A DNA stretch of 64,000 nucleotides. Origin: Hydractinia symbiolongicarpus. Its lineage: Eukaryota > Cnidaria > Hydrozoa > Anthoathecata > Hydractiniidae. This document shows positions 47,215 through 58,040 of this stretch, piece by piece. A program made the position numbers and the translations under genes. Where the stretch lies: positions 22,008,501 to 22,072,500 of the forward strand of contig NC_079880.1 in the NCBI RefSeq assembly GCF_029227915.1. Direction: 5' to 3'. The stretch's first letter is position 1. Each line of letters opens with the position of its first letter. Below the pieces are notes generated by a model. It saw only the letters and a list, made by a program, of their open reading frames with translations, made no database searches and had not been told where the DNA came from.

Positions 47215-47752
47215 AAAGTCAATAGGAAAGAGATGTTTAACTATGATACGATTACAAACATTTCTAACTGAAACCTAAGCTGTACTCAATTCGAGACCTT
47301 TAGTATACATCGGAGAAGAATTAAACGATGGGACAACAATTACACCTGCACACTTCTTATCGCCCAACACGAAAACAGGAACTCTTCAGTTAGGAACAGA
47401 AGAGGAGATCGTAGATCCTGACTACCAAGAAAATATTACATCGAAAGATATACTTTTGAATACATGGAAGAAAGGACAGAACATTCTTGAATCCTTCTGG
47501 AAAACATGGAGAAACGACTATCTATTGAATTTACAAGAAAGATCACAGATCAACCCGAAGGCTCGACGAATCAAATCATACGACGAACCAAACGTTGGAA
47601 GTGTAGTACAGATCAAAGAAGATTTACCAAGAGGATCATGGAAGATTGCAAAGATCACAGAGCTGATTCCGAATAGTGACGGAAACATCAGAGCCGCAAG
47701 AATATTATTACCGAATAAAAACATTATCACTCGACCTTTAAACTTACTGTAG
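47215..47752 (+). pseudogene. BEL pol C-terminal remnant (DUF5641-like), split by the Tigger element
   Basis: The frame reads LNSRPLVYIGEE, ITPAHFLS and, further on, SFWKTWRNDYL, then GSVVQIKEDLPRGSWKIAKI and ARILLPN. These are landmarks of the integrase-end domain of BEL/Pao polyproteins. One TAA interrupts it at about 47,275. It stops at TAG created by the TA|GAG junction of the inserted DNA transposon. Confidence 0.8.
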
Positions 47753-47777
47753 AGACAAATGGGGGAATTGAGGGACA
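47752..47777 (+). repeat. Left terminal inverted repeat of the Tigger-like element
   Basis: About 26 bp, matching the right end at 56,492-56,517 with a few mismatches. GGGGGAATT is the invariant core. Confidence 0.8.
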
Positions 47778-48349
47778 CCATGAAATGTTGGGCAAATAAG
47801 GGACACTTAAAAACACTGTGAAGAACAAAGATTTGAGTAAAATACTTTACAGCTACACGAAGATACATCTTTCCTTGTAATAATATCAAAAACTTACTTC
47901 CACATGTTAATAAGTGTCATCAGTAGGTATCCACAAACAAGGCGCATCAAACGCGTGCAAAATGACCGACTAAAACCAAGTTTTGCTTCGTTAAAATTTA
48001 CACCTTGTTGAACGGCTATTAAAAGTTGTCTGGGTCATCGAAACCGTAAACAAGCTATTGTTTCGGTCGCCGGCAACGATTTTTTATGAACTCCTTCGTT
48101 TCGCTATTAAATGGTGTCCCGCATTTATCTGTTGGGTTGCATGTTAAACGGGGTAATGATGGGACGCCATATTTACTAACGATTTACCACCTAAGGGGAA
48201 GGTTACAATTGCCTCTTTTTCCCGCGAAACTTCGCGATGTCAAAACAGCTCACTTGTGAAGATATACACGGGTACAACACCGATAACAAGCAGACGGAGC
48301 GGACGTGTTTTTAAAACTTAGTAAAACTTGTTGTTTTGACTGTTGACAA

Positions 48350-48628
48350 ATGGAGTTTGAAAATATTGTTTTAAATTCTGTTAAAGAAATACATAGAAGG
48401 AAAAAGAAAGCTGACTATGACAGCATAGTAACTAACACAAAAGACTTGCATCCTGAAATTATTGAGCAAACGCTAAAAGATTTATGTCAACAGAATATAT
48501 TAAACAAAACGGAGAGAAATGGTACAGAAAGTTATTTATTTGTGAAACAAGTAGAAGAGGAGAAAGAAAATAGCACAGACGAATCTTTTTCAGAGGAAAA
48601 GAAAGATGTTCTTGACGATTTAATATAA
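48350..48628 (+). CDS. Small N-terminal frame of the CR1-like element
   Basis: 92 codons from ATG (MEFENIVLNSVKEIHRRKKK...). The predicted fold is helical with Lys/Glu richness and a pattern like a short winged-helix (IIEQTLKDLCQQNILNKTE). It ends at TAA (48,626-48,628). The neighbouring frame continues upstream of the main ORF without stops through this junction (KSGYLYEEEVKSFGQF), so the two were probably one protein separated by a small indel, or overlap by frameshifting. Confidence 0.6.
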   Translation: MEFENIVLNSVKEIHRRKKKADYDSIVTNTKDLHPEIIEQTLKDLCQQNILNKTERNGTESYLFVKQVEEEKENSTDESFSEEKKDVLDDLI

Positions 48629-51600
48629 AGATAAAAGATAAAAGTGGATATCTGTACGAGGAAGAAGTTAAAAGTTTTGGCCAGTTTATTAAATTTAAAA
48701 GTTTGACAACACAGGTTTGCGATTTAAAAGAATTTATTTCGTATAAACTGAGCAAGATCGGGGACAACTCGTCAAATATATTAATTAAACAACTGAGGAG
48801 TGAAATAGATTTCCTTAAAGAAGAAATAAAGGATTACAAAAAATTGGTTAGCGAAATTTTAAACAGTAATCAACGTGATCATTCAGTTGAAACGTGTAAA
48901 CATGTGGAACCGATTAAACAGCATAATCAATGGAACAACGTAATCAAAGGTCCCTCAAGGTTTTCTACAAATAAAGTTGATAGAAATGAAGAATTACATC
49001 ATAACAGATTTAACGACCTAAGAGTTGAAGATAATGACGATTCTAATCAAGTTTGCGATGATAATAAATCTGATATTCCTGATGAATGTGTTGGGAGTCA
49101 AAATAGAAATAATCAAAATCCGACACATAATTCTCACCAAAGTTCTTTAGGTGAAATATATAAATTACGAATTAAGTACCCTTCCAATCCTCTTTTAGGC
49201 TATTTAAACATTAATAGTCTCAGAAACAAAATAATTGATGCAAGAGAAATTCTGACAAAATTTTCACCTGATTATTTTGTATTTGCTGAAACCAAACTAC
49301 ATGAGAGTTTTCCAAACGAACAATTCTATATTGATAACTATGAAATTAGAACTAGAAAAGATAGGAACAAAAATGGAGGAGGGTTAATTGAATATGTTAA
49401 GAAAGGAATAGCCTGTAGACAAGATAATGATTTGGGTATAACAAATAATAAAATCATTTGCTCAGAATTAACGATAAGAAATAAAAAATGGACAGTTATC
49501 AGTATTTATAGACCACCTCATTATGCAAACTTAAACAACTTGTTTGAGGAATTAGAGATAGCTTTAAATAAAGCTCTATTTAAAGTCGAAAACATAATAA
49601 TTATGGGTGATATAAATATCGATTGCCATAACTCGAACGATTCTGGTTTCGAAACCTTAAATAATTTCTGTGATATTGTTAGTCTTGAAAATCTTGTCAA
49701 AAACAAAACTTGTTTTGCTAGTCCTAACGAAACAGCTATAGATGTCATTCTTACAAATAGACCCAGATGTTTTCAACACACACTAACATGTGAAACAGGA
49801 TTAAGTGATCATCATCAAATGGTAACAACATTTTTAAAATCTCATTTAGCACGCTTAGCATCCAAGAAAATTATTTACGCCAACTTTTTACGTGATGTTG
49901 AGAACGCAAATTTTATTTGTAATAATAAAGATCCTGAACTGAACTATGAAAACCTCATCAATGTTTTCACATCTATCATAGAAAAGCATGCCCCACAGAA
50001 GCAAAAAACTCTGCGTGGAAACGAGGCACTATTTATGACAAAAGAGTTAAAAAAGGCAATATATACAAGGTCTAGGTTCAAAAATAAATACAATAAAAAT
50101 CCTACTTCTGAAAACAAGATCACGTACAAGAAACAGAGAAACAAGTGTGTAAATTTACGCAAAAAGGCTATCAAAAACCATTTCAAAAGGGTAACAGAAT
50201 CAGGTTTTATTTCCAAAAAAAAGTTTTGGGAAACTGTTAAACCCTTGATATCAAATAAAAGTGGAATAAGCAAAGGAGATATAGCGATCGTTCAAAATGA
50301 AAGTTTAGTTACTGATAAAAAACAGCTAACCAAACTTTTCAACGACTACTACATCAATATTTTAGAAAATTCTTGTGGCATGAAACCAAATTCTATAAAA
50401 TATAAGAATGTAAATGATAAGTCAAAAATGATTGAAGAAATTGTTGATAGTTTTGAAAATCATCGAAGTATCATTAAAATAAAGGAAATCAATGATTCTA
50501 ACAACAATGAGAACTTTACATTCCAAGAAGTTGATGAAAATACAATTTCTAAACTGTTTAATGATTTAAACACCAAAGTATCAACAGGTGAAGATACAAT
50601 ACCATCAAAGCTGACAAAATTAGCAAAAAGGCACCTAGTAACGCCACTAACAGATGCTATAAATAGTAGCATAGTTTCAAACAAATTTCCAAGCAAAGCT
50701 AAGCGAGCTGCTGTAACGCCATTGGATAAGGGAGGAAAAGATAAAACTAAAATATCAAACAACAGGCCTGTCAGTGTTTTAAATGTTTTTTCTAAATTTT
50801 ACGAAAGGGTTATGAAAGAACAAATAACCGCTTATATGGAATCAAAATTGTCGACCTTTCTCTCCGCCTATAGGAAATGCTATAGTACCCAACAAGTACT
50901 AATTCGCTTAATAGAGGAATGGAAGAGTAAACTTGATAAGAATTATGTGGTGGGTGCGATCTTGATGGATCTTTCAAAAGCTTTTGACTGTGTACCACAT
51001 GACTTACTAATTGCGAAATTAGCTGCTTATGGATTTGACAATAAGTCTCTTCAATTCATTCTATCTTATCTTACTGATAGAGAGGAAGCCACTCGAATAA
51101 ATGGGATCTATAGTCTATTTCAAATTATTATATCTGGTGTACCACAAGGTTCTATTTTGGGACCTATCATATTCAATATATTTATAAATGATTTGTTTCT
51201 TTTTATAGAAAAATATAAGCTACATAATTACGCTGATGATAACACAATATCCAACTTCTCAAATTCTATTCCTAATTTGATAAATACTTTAGAAAACGAA
51301 GCTAAAACTGCCCTCTCCTGGTTAAAAGAGAATAAAATGATTGCAAACCCTGAAAAGTTTCACTCGATAATTCTGACAAAGAATGAGGCAGATAATTTAG
51401 GTCTAAAATTTAACATAGGAAATAAAACTATTGAAAGTGAAAATAACGTGAAATTACTAGGTGTGACTATAGACAATAAATTAAATTTTGACAGACACGT
51501 TAGTGATTTGTGTCGCAAAGCATCAGCTCAACTAAATGCCTTATTTCGATTTAGAAGTTTCTTATCCTTTCAAGCAAAATATATTTTAGTTCAAAGTTTT

Positions 51601-52080
51601 GTCTACGCAAATTTCAATTATTGTTCCCTTATATGGCATTTTTCTTCTTCTAAATCTTTATCTAAAGTCGAAATGATACAAAAACGAGCATTAAGATTTC
51701 TGTATAATGATACGGTAAGTACATACGAAAATTTACTTAAAAATTTCAGCAAGAGTCACATGAATGTAAATCGCTTACGGTCATTGTGTATAGAAATCTC
51801 TAAAACTATAAATAACAGCAGCCCTCTTTTTATGAAAGATATATTTTGTTTAAATGATAACGGTAGGACAGTCAGAGAACAAAATACAAATAATTTGGTA
51901 GTCTCAAGGAAAAGGACTGCGACTTTTGGAACTAATAGCTTATCAGCCATGGGACCAAAGATTTGGAATAACCTACCATCACATTTGAAACAATGTGACA
52001 CCCTTAAAGTTTTTAAAAGCATGATAAAAATGTGGGACGGATCTAAATGTAACTGTGATGAATGTAAGGTCCCTTTATAG
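48629..52080 (+). CDS. Endonuclease/reverse transcriptase of the CR1-like element
   Basis: Open over about 1,125 codons from 48,703, but that point is TTG and the frame is also open upstream to about 48,620, so no ATG start can be chosen. A coiled-coil N-terminal part (FLKEEIKDYKKLVSEIL) and an Asn-rich linker precede an apurinic-type endonuclease starting LGYLNINSLRNK, with FAETKLHES, GGGLIEYVK, MGDINIDCHNS and LSDHHQMV motifs. The RT domain follows, with NNRPVSVLNVFSK, LMDLSKAFDCVPHDLLIAKL (motif A), SGVPQGSILGP (motif B) and YADDN (motif C). The C-terminal tail ends GPKIWNNLPSHLKQ. All catalytic motifs look intact. Only the 5' frame break argues against activity. Confidence 0.9.
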
Positions 52081-52143
52081 AACTTTGTTGTTATTATTGT
52101 TTATATATATATAAAAAATGATTTTATTTAATTGTAAACATAA

Positions 52144-52438
52144 AAAATTAAGTCGATTTAGATTAGTTTTCTTAATTACTTTTTTTTTTTGGAAACTATT
52201 GTAAATATGTGAATAATCGACTTTAAATAAATTGAAAAGAAAAGAAAAAGAAAGATGCAGTTCTGTTTAGGTGTTGTAAAAAGATTGGAAATGACTAAAA
52301 ATTCTGTGTTGTGTTGATTGACATGTTTTAGGTATTATTTTGTAAGACTAATAACACGTTTCTTTTCTATGATAAAAAAAATATTAGTACATAATGCCAC
52401 GCAACTATACACCAAGGCCAAGAGTCATGTGGACGAAG
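52144..52438 (+). repeat. Source copy of a 295-bp tandem duplication
   Basis: From the 3' tail of the CR1-like element (aaaaattaagtcgattt) to the 15th codon of the transposase (gtggacgaag). Repeated almost perfectly at 52,523-52,817. Confidence 0.85.
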
Positions 52439-52520
52439 AAGGCATTAGAAAATGCTTTGGCTGAAAGGACCCAATGTGGGACTTCCATTCGCGCCTTGGC
52501 TAAAAAATTTAACATCCCCA

Positions 52521-53150
52521 AAAATTAAGTCGATTTAGATTAGTTTTCTTAATTACTTTTTTTTTTTGGAAACTATTGTAAATATGTGAATAATCGACTT
52601 TAAATAAATTGAAAAGAAAAGAAAAAGAAAGATGCAGTTCTGTTTAGGTGTTGTAAAAAGATTGGAAATGACTAATAATTCTGTGTTGTGTTGATTGACA
52701 TGTTTTAGGTATTATTTTGTAAGACTAATAACACGTTTCTTTTCTATGATAAAAAAAATATTAGTACATAATGCCACGCAACTATACACCAAGGCCAAGA
52801 GTCATGTGGACGAAGGACCACGTTGTCTTCAAGAAAAATTTGAAATCCTCTTTTACAAAGACAAAAGTGAGCTTTTAAACAAACGCAGTGAACTCATTGC
52901 TAAATGTCGTCACACAAATAAGTTTCTTTTGGCTAATTATAAATCTAAGGACTGATAATTACTTAGCCAATTATCTATTCACATGTTTATAACACCACGC
53001 ATTTAATGATGTCTCTTAGGAATTTATCTTGTCAAATAGATAGATACGAATTTTTTTGTCTACTTTTTTCACTTGTATAATTTGGCTGATGAGTGTATAA
53101 CACGAAACTCGGAGTACCAAACCAATGTCAAGTTAATTTTTACTTCCTTT
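52521..53150 (+). mobile_element. 630-bp insertion in the transposase first exon
   Basis: Flanked by a 9-bp direct repeat ACATCCCCA (52,512-52,520 and 53,151-53,159). Removing it with one repeat restores the exon frame. The insert starts with the 295-bp duplicate (CR1 3' tail plus the transposase start) and continues with unrelated DNA, including a 46-codon frame ending KFLLANYKSKD. It may be a 5'-truncated CR1 transcript that read through its 3' end and then switched template. Confidence 0.7.
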
Positions 53151-53542
53151 ACATCCCCAAGTCTAGTTTGGAGCGGCACATCCAGTGCATGCGGAAAGGT
53201 ACCACACTACGCGGAAAAGGAAGAAAATCTGTATTCACAACTGTGGAGACAGATCAACTCAAATCTTGCATCCCCAGTTTGGCAGATATGGGGTTTGGCC
53301 TAAGATTAAAAGACGTCGGAGAGCTGGTCGAATCCTACACGTTACGCAATACGACCACGAGCGCGGTAAAAAGGTTTTTCATTATAAAGGGCGTATTGGA
53401 TATCCTGGTCCAGATTGGCTCAAGTCGTTCATGGAGCGCAACAATTTTTCCTTAAAGGAAGCAACAAAACTTGCAAGGAATAGGTATAACATATATAATA
53501 CTATAATAAAAACATTAATAAATTATACACCATGCGTGCGTT

Positions 53543-53628
53543 GTTAACATATGTAGTGAGCTCGCCTGCTGCTCCCAGTTCTGTGGACCGCGGATCGAAT
53601 CTCGCTCACTGCCAGGCAGTATGTTAGC
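53543..53628 (+). repeat. tRNA-like SINE-type repeat in a transposase intron
   Basis: B-box-like ggatcgaatctcgc and the gctcccagttct...gaccgc segment match the repeat at 38,988-39,085. It is bounded by gttaacat and atgttagc and lies wholly within the intron at 53,484-53,661. Confidence 0.6.
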
Positions 53629-56491
53629 AATTCACAAAGTAACTCTCCTTCAATTAAACAGGTATAACACCACGAAGAATCCGTTCGTAATATATCATTA
53701 TTACGATCTGTTGGAGAAAGCATTGAAAGACTTGGAACTGGAGGACAAACCACACCTCATATGGAATTGTGACGAGTCCAGTTTGCCACACGACCCCCAG
53801 CGATGCAAAATTGTTTCGGAAAATGGACAAAAGACCGTTCAGGTAATTATCGTTTTTATTATCAGGGTTAATTAAGCATTAAAGCAACAGGCACGCGCAT
53901 GCGATCGTGCGCTTTTACGACAAGGCCTACGTTATCCATATTGCATTGATTTTTTTTCAGATTACACCAGGAAATGATCGTGAAAATACCACAATCATGG
54001 CAGCATGCTCAGTCGACGGGAGAGCCTTACCACCCATGCTTGTATTCCAGGGCAAATTCGTACAAACAACATGGAGGCCCAACATTCCTTCCGGTTCAAA
54101 GAATTATCCCTGGATATACGCCAACCCGTCAGGATGGATGGATTCCGACACATTCTACAAATGGTTTGAAAAGTGGGAGAAGGAAACACGAGTGTTTAAA
54201 GAGGTAATAAAAACTTTCCTTTTATATGTTTGTATATTTACTTATCGCTCGTACTTATCGCTAAATAACTATTTTTTAAGGAACCAACTGAGACAACGGA
54301 AGGCGTACTAGAGCCGCGAATTCTAATTTATGACGGACACTTGTCCCACGTTTGGTACGGAACGATAGAGCTTGCGCGAGAAATGAAAGTTACGATTATC
54401 AAATTGCCCCCACATGCTACGGATTTGTTGCAACCTTTGGATGTTTCCGTGTTTAAGTCGTTAAAGGACCATTGGGGAGATGCTCTGTTCCAGAGATTGC
54501 ACCTAACACGTTCAAAATTGACGAAGGGAGAATTTGCGGCTCTGTTGGCCAGTGAAGAGGTATTTTTAATTTGGTTTATATAAACTCGCATTCTAAAAAA
54601 AACGTTTTATTACAGATGATGACCGCAGAAACGCCCGAAAGCTAACGGCCGATAAATAATTAAAAACGACTTTGTCTTTTTTATATCTTTACAATTATGT
54701 CGTTTCTTCTTTTATTCAAGGTATGGGAAAAGGCATTAACAAAAGACAATATTCGTCATGGGTTCAGGAAATGTGGTATCCATCCGCTTGATAAAACAAT
54801 GTATCCCGAATACAGGTTCGACACCAACCTGAAAAAAAGGTAAGCATCGATAGTGTTTATTTACTTACTTATTTTCAGTGTGGACCATTTATACATAAGT
54901 GGATTAATCCTAAAATGTAAAAACGATTTTTTCAGATATGATGTGTGGATAGCAAATGGAAAGCCGGAACTTTCCGCCGCGGAACTCGACGCCATCGACA
55001 CAGAAGCTTCAGCCGAGTCGACCAATACGCCTACACTGGAATCAGTCACACCATCCAATACTGAGAACAGTGATGGCAACACATTCGTGTATAATGGTCG
55101 CAAAGGGAGAATTGTCTCCTATTTTATTCCAGACGATGAACCAGACAATCTAATTCGTATGCCAACCACGCCCGCTTTGTCAGACTCAAGTCCAAACACG
55201 CCAACAACAAGCAACGCTTGTTTCCAGTCAGCGTTTTTAAAGAAATTGGACTCCCTGACACCTCCATCATCTAAAACTGGTGTCAGCACTGAAACGCGGA
55301 AGAGGGCTAATCCTCACGGTGAAATGGTTACATCTGACGAAGTGTTTACGTCATTTAAAGCAAAAGCGCTAGAAAAAGAAGCAAAATCGAAAAAGCCAAA
55401 ACTCTTGGCCCCACCAACGGCGAAGAAAAGCACAGAAGCAAGCGACAGTGACGGAGTGTTGGAAGAAGACTCGTCAGAAGAAGAGTACTCTTCTTCTGAG
55501 AGCGAACATGGGGATAATCGTGGTACGCGCGATGTTGTGTTTTCTCCTACCGTTCGCGGAGATGAAGGTTATATATACCTTAGGTCCGTATGGGACCAAT
55601 TCAATCCTTCTGTTACCAGGGCCGAAGTAGTAAATTCCTACTTCGGTATAATATATTACGCTGACGACGCTGCACGGAAAAAATTTCGTCTTTTCGTTGG
55701 AAAAGTAATAAACACTTTCCGATCGGACAAGGATGGTTGTCTGGAAAATTTGGAATTCCAATGCCTACGATACACGGCTGGAACTCCGACAATTTTGGAA
55801 GAAACTCCTACACATTTGGTGTCGGAATTGGATTTGATTCCGGCTTGGGACGTAGTCTGTGGTTCCCTACAAGTCAGCCGTTGTGACGACCAGACAAGCA
55901 ACATCCGTAAAATGACGTCGGGGAAAATAAACATCCCGGACTACCCCAAGTTTGTTCAAACTGCAGCCGTTGTGTCTAAACTGGAAAGGGAAAAGGCCTA
56001 CAGACACTTGTATGAGTTGTGACTTCCAGTGTAGATATATATTATCGAAAAACAAAAAAAGGATATCATCCATTATAATACGCTTTGTTATCCCTCCCCC
56101 CCTTTCTTTAGATATTTTTGTTGCACATGATATGTGCTAGGACAAGCCCGGGAGACGTGGTTACATTCAAGAAGTAAATAAGTAAAAAGAAATCAATCGG
56201 CAACATCCGTTGTACGTTAAACACGTATGTCCCGTTATTACTCCTAGGCACTTGGAATAGGCTCGGGGTAAATACGGGATATGTCCCGGAATTACCCAAT
56301 ATGCGTCCCGTAATTTCCCAAAAAGAAAGGGTAATTACGGGACAGATAATTTTTTGAATATCTCAAAAACTATAGGCCATGTCATAAAACTACTTTCGCC
56401 TTTTCTTACCGATGGTATAAACAAACTAGAATGGCTATTGGATGTTTCATAGCTCTTGCGTTTTTGGAGATATGGAAAGATATGTAATTTT

Positions 56492-56517
56492 CGTCCCTTA
56501 ATTCCCCCGTTTGACTA
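56492..56517 (-). repeat. Right terminal inverted repeat of the Tigger-like element
   Basis: Inverted match to 47,752-47,777, followed by the TA target site at 56,518-56,519. Inside it lie several gggacg/cgtccc and ggtaattacggg strings (56,230-56,345), which are likely subterminal repeats. Confidence 0.8.
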
Positions 56518-56691
56518 TACCCCCTCGAATGCAACGACGAAGAGACAGAAACGAAAAACGAAACAGTCAAGAAATCTAATGAAACGAACAATAAGAATCT
56601 AGAAGAAATCAATACATTTAAACGTACGCCAAGAAAAGCAGCAATACAGGCTAGAGACAGAATTTTCGGACAGTATTTAACGGAAGATTAG
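56518..56691 (+). pseudogene. BEL pol extreme C-terminus, right of the Tigger insertion
   Basis: Resumes the pol tail frame after the TA duplication. It is Glu/Thr/Asn rich and ends KAAIQARDRIFGQYLTED before TAG at 56,689-56,691, 22 bp before the 3' LTR. Confidence 0.75.
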
Positions 56692-56713
56692 GACATTCAC
56701 TCGTTGGTGGGAA

Positions 56714-57042
56714 TGTCGTGAACGTTCTAGATTCACGAATATTTAAGAAGACGTGTGACTTTTCACGCAATAATTTTCTCGAACAATCGAACATAGTTCT
56801 TTCTTTTGTTATGATATATTGTATTTATGCTAAATAATGCTAAGTCATCATGACTTGTTTATGAGATAAGCAAAATTTCTTGACAATTCAGCAATTTCGA
56901 AGCAGTATAAATAGGAGCTGAATTTGCTTGTAAACAGAATGAAATTTAACGGAGTATAGAATTGAAGTTGTAACAAAGAAGAATTTAAGTAGAAGAAGCA
57001 TACGAAACGAAAATTATCAAGTCAATTTATTCCACCGCAACA
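56714..57042 (+). repeat. BEL 3' LTR
   Basis: 329 bp, TGTCGTGAACG to accgcaaca, preceded by a short purine tract (ggtggga). It carries two small insertions relative to the 5' LTR (tcatcatgac and agtc regions). The GGGGC duplication follows. Confidence 0.9.
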
Positions 57043-57705
57043 GGGGCTTGACTACACTCAGTCTTGTCTTTGGAGATTGACGACTCCATTTATTACTCCA
57101 GTCAAAAATAAAACAAAATGAAATAAAAATTAAGTTAGCAAGGGGGTTTGATCATACTAGGTCTTGGCTTTGGAGAGTGACGACTCCACTTATTACCCCA
57201 GTTAAAAAAAATAAATAAATAAAAAATAAAAAAATATTAGCAGGGGGGTTTGATCACACATGATCTTGTCTTTGGAGAGTAACGACTCCACTTATTACCT
57301 GAGTTAAAAACAAAGAATAGCAAAGTTGAACAGAAAGTGGTCAAAGTTTATTTTAGGAAGATAGGGATGTCTAGTTTCTGCTGATGACCGTCCGCGGACC
57401 TCTTCGAGGTGACCCAGCTAGACAGCCAGGGTACTTAGGTTCAGAAATATGGGTCGAAACCTACCTGCCCTTGGTTAAAGTTCTGTTCATCTTTTCAAAT
57501 GTGTTGTGTCCCTTTTATTTTTATTTTTTTTATATATATTTTTAATTCCTTGTAAAAAGGGAGAATTGTGCTTTTAGAGGCATATTCTCTAGAGGAGTAC
57601 AACCTCTAGCTTGTTTCCAAAGACCTAACAGGTTGAGTTCATCATTGCGGTGGCTTGCCACCTCTTTGTAAATTATTTTCTACACCTTAGAAATCTCTAG
57701 ATAAA
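57043..57705 (+). mobile_element. 3' region of the plus-strand USP retroelement
   Basis: Resumes the USP element after the BEL insertion. It has three copies of an approximately 90-bp subrepeat (gcaagggggtttgatcatac ... gactccacttattacccc), then a block shared in inverted form with 39,900-40,170 (gatgtctagtttctgctgat, gaggtgacccagctagaca) and a hairpin aatattctctagaggag...cctctag. It is interrupted at 57,706 by the IS3-like transposon and resumes at 63,476. Confidence 0.75.
57700..57705 (+). repeat. Target-site duplication of the IS3-like transposon, left
   Basis: GATAAA, repeated at 63,476-63,481. Confidence 0.9.
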
Positions 57706-57750
57706 TATGGGGTTAGATAGCGGACAAATTCAATATGTCAAATTGATAAG
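57706..57750 (+). repeat. Left terminal inverted repeat of the IS3-like transposon
   Basis: Inverted match to the right end of the element. It contains gtcaaattgataagtcaatt, the first of several TCAAATTGA-type subterminal motifs. Confidence 0.9.
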
Positions 57751-58040
57751 TCAATTTGTCCAATTGACATTCGATTCATCAAATTAAAATGTCTATTCCC
57801 ATATAATCAGTCGTCAAATTGGAAGTTGAGATAACAAATCTAGACTGCTTTTGAGACATTTCGAAGAATTATAAAGTCGTCAACTTAAACTATCAATAGA
57901 ATTCTTTGACTCTCAAAGTCACGTGTAACTTTCAGCCAAGGTCAGTCTTGATAATCTGACTTCACAGCCTACTACGTATTCTGGTCTGTGGTTTGTACGT
58001 GCTCTCCTAAACCTCCACCTTTGTGTTTAAAGTTAGTAAA

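Larger units (their letters stand above)
48300..52254 (+). mobile_element. CR1/jockey-like non-LTR retrotransposon
   Basis: A nearly full element with a small first frame, an endonuclease/RT frame, and a 3' tail of (gaaaa)n after ataaattgaaaagaaaag. The 3' limit is near 52,254. The 5' limit is not sharply defined (about 48,250-48,340). It lies between the left end of the Tigger-like element and its transposase gene. Confidence 0.8.
52394..56022 (+). pseudogene. Tigger/pogo-like DDE transposase, spliced, with long C-terminal extension
   Basis: Exons: 52,394-52,520 plus 53,160-53,483 (one exon split by an insertion), 53,662-53,842, 53,961-54,203, 54,281-54,559, 54,721-54,839 and 54,936-56,022. 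All introns are GT-AG and phases agree. Start MPRNYTPRPRVMWTKKALEN is a Psq-type helix-turn-helix, followed by a CENP-B-like region (LADMGFGLRLKDVGELVESY, GPDWLKSFMERN). DDE motifs: IWNCDESS, LIYDGHLSHV and DLLQPLDVSVFK, the usual pogo/Tigger set. The last exon adds about 360 residues: an acidic Ser-rich linker and then a conserved-looking block (DEGYIYLRSVWDQF... to KAYRHLYEL) that I do not recognise. Damage: the 630-bp insertion in exon 1 and a one-base frameshift near 53,340. The rest is open. Confidence 0.8.
47752..56517 (+). mobile_element. pogo/Tigger-like DNA transposon
   Basis: Inverted ends GAGACAAATGGGGGAATTG (left) and TAGTCAAACGGGGGAATTA (right, read inward) lie next to TA on both sides. 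Removing the element with one TA keeps the BEL pol frame open across the site to a TAG at 56,689, which confirms the insertion boundaries. Inside are a spliced DDE transposase gene, a CR1-like element in the 5' part, a 630-bp insertion in the first transposase exon and a SINE in an intron. Confidence 0.85.
45460..57042 (+). mobile_element. BEL/Pao LTR retrotransposon, deleted and hit by further insertions
   Basis: Two similar LTRs with TG...CA ends flank gag and a short pol tail, with a 5-bp GGGGC duplication outside. Most of pol (protease, RT, RNase H, integrase core) is absent, lost between 47,203 and about 47,215. The remaining length comes from a Tigger-like transposon (47,752-56,517) inserted in the pol tail. 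It sits in the 3' part of the USP retroelement. Confidence 0.9.

Noticed and set aside
53543-53628. Possible tRNA gene
   Set aside because: A/B-box-like strings are present but no complete acceptor stem or anticodon arm can be folded, and a second diverged copy exists, so it is a repeat.
39900-57705. A single 17-kb transposon bounded by long inverted repeats
   Set aside because: The inverted flanks are the 3' regions of two separate USP retroelement copies, and the interior is explained by nested insertions with their own target duplications.
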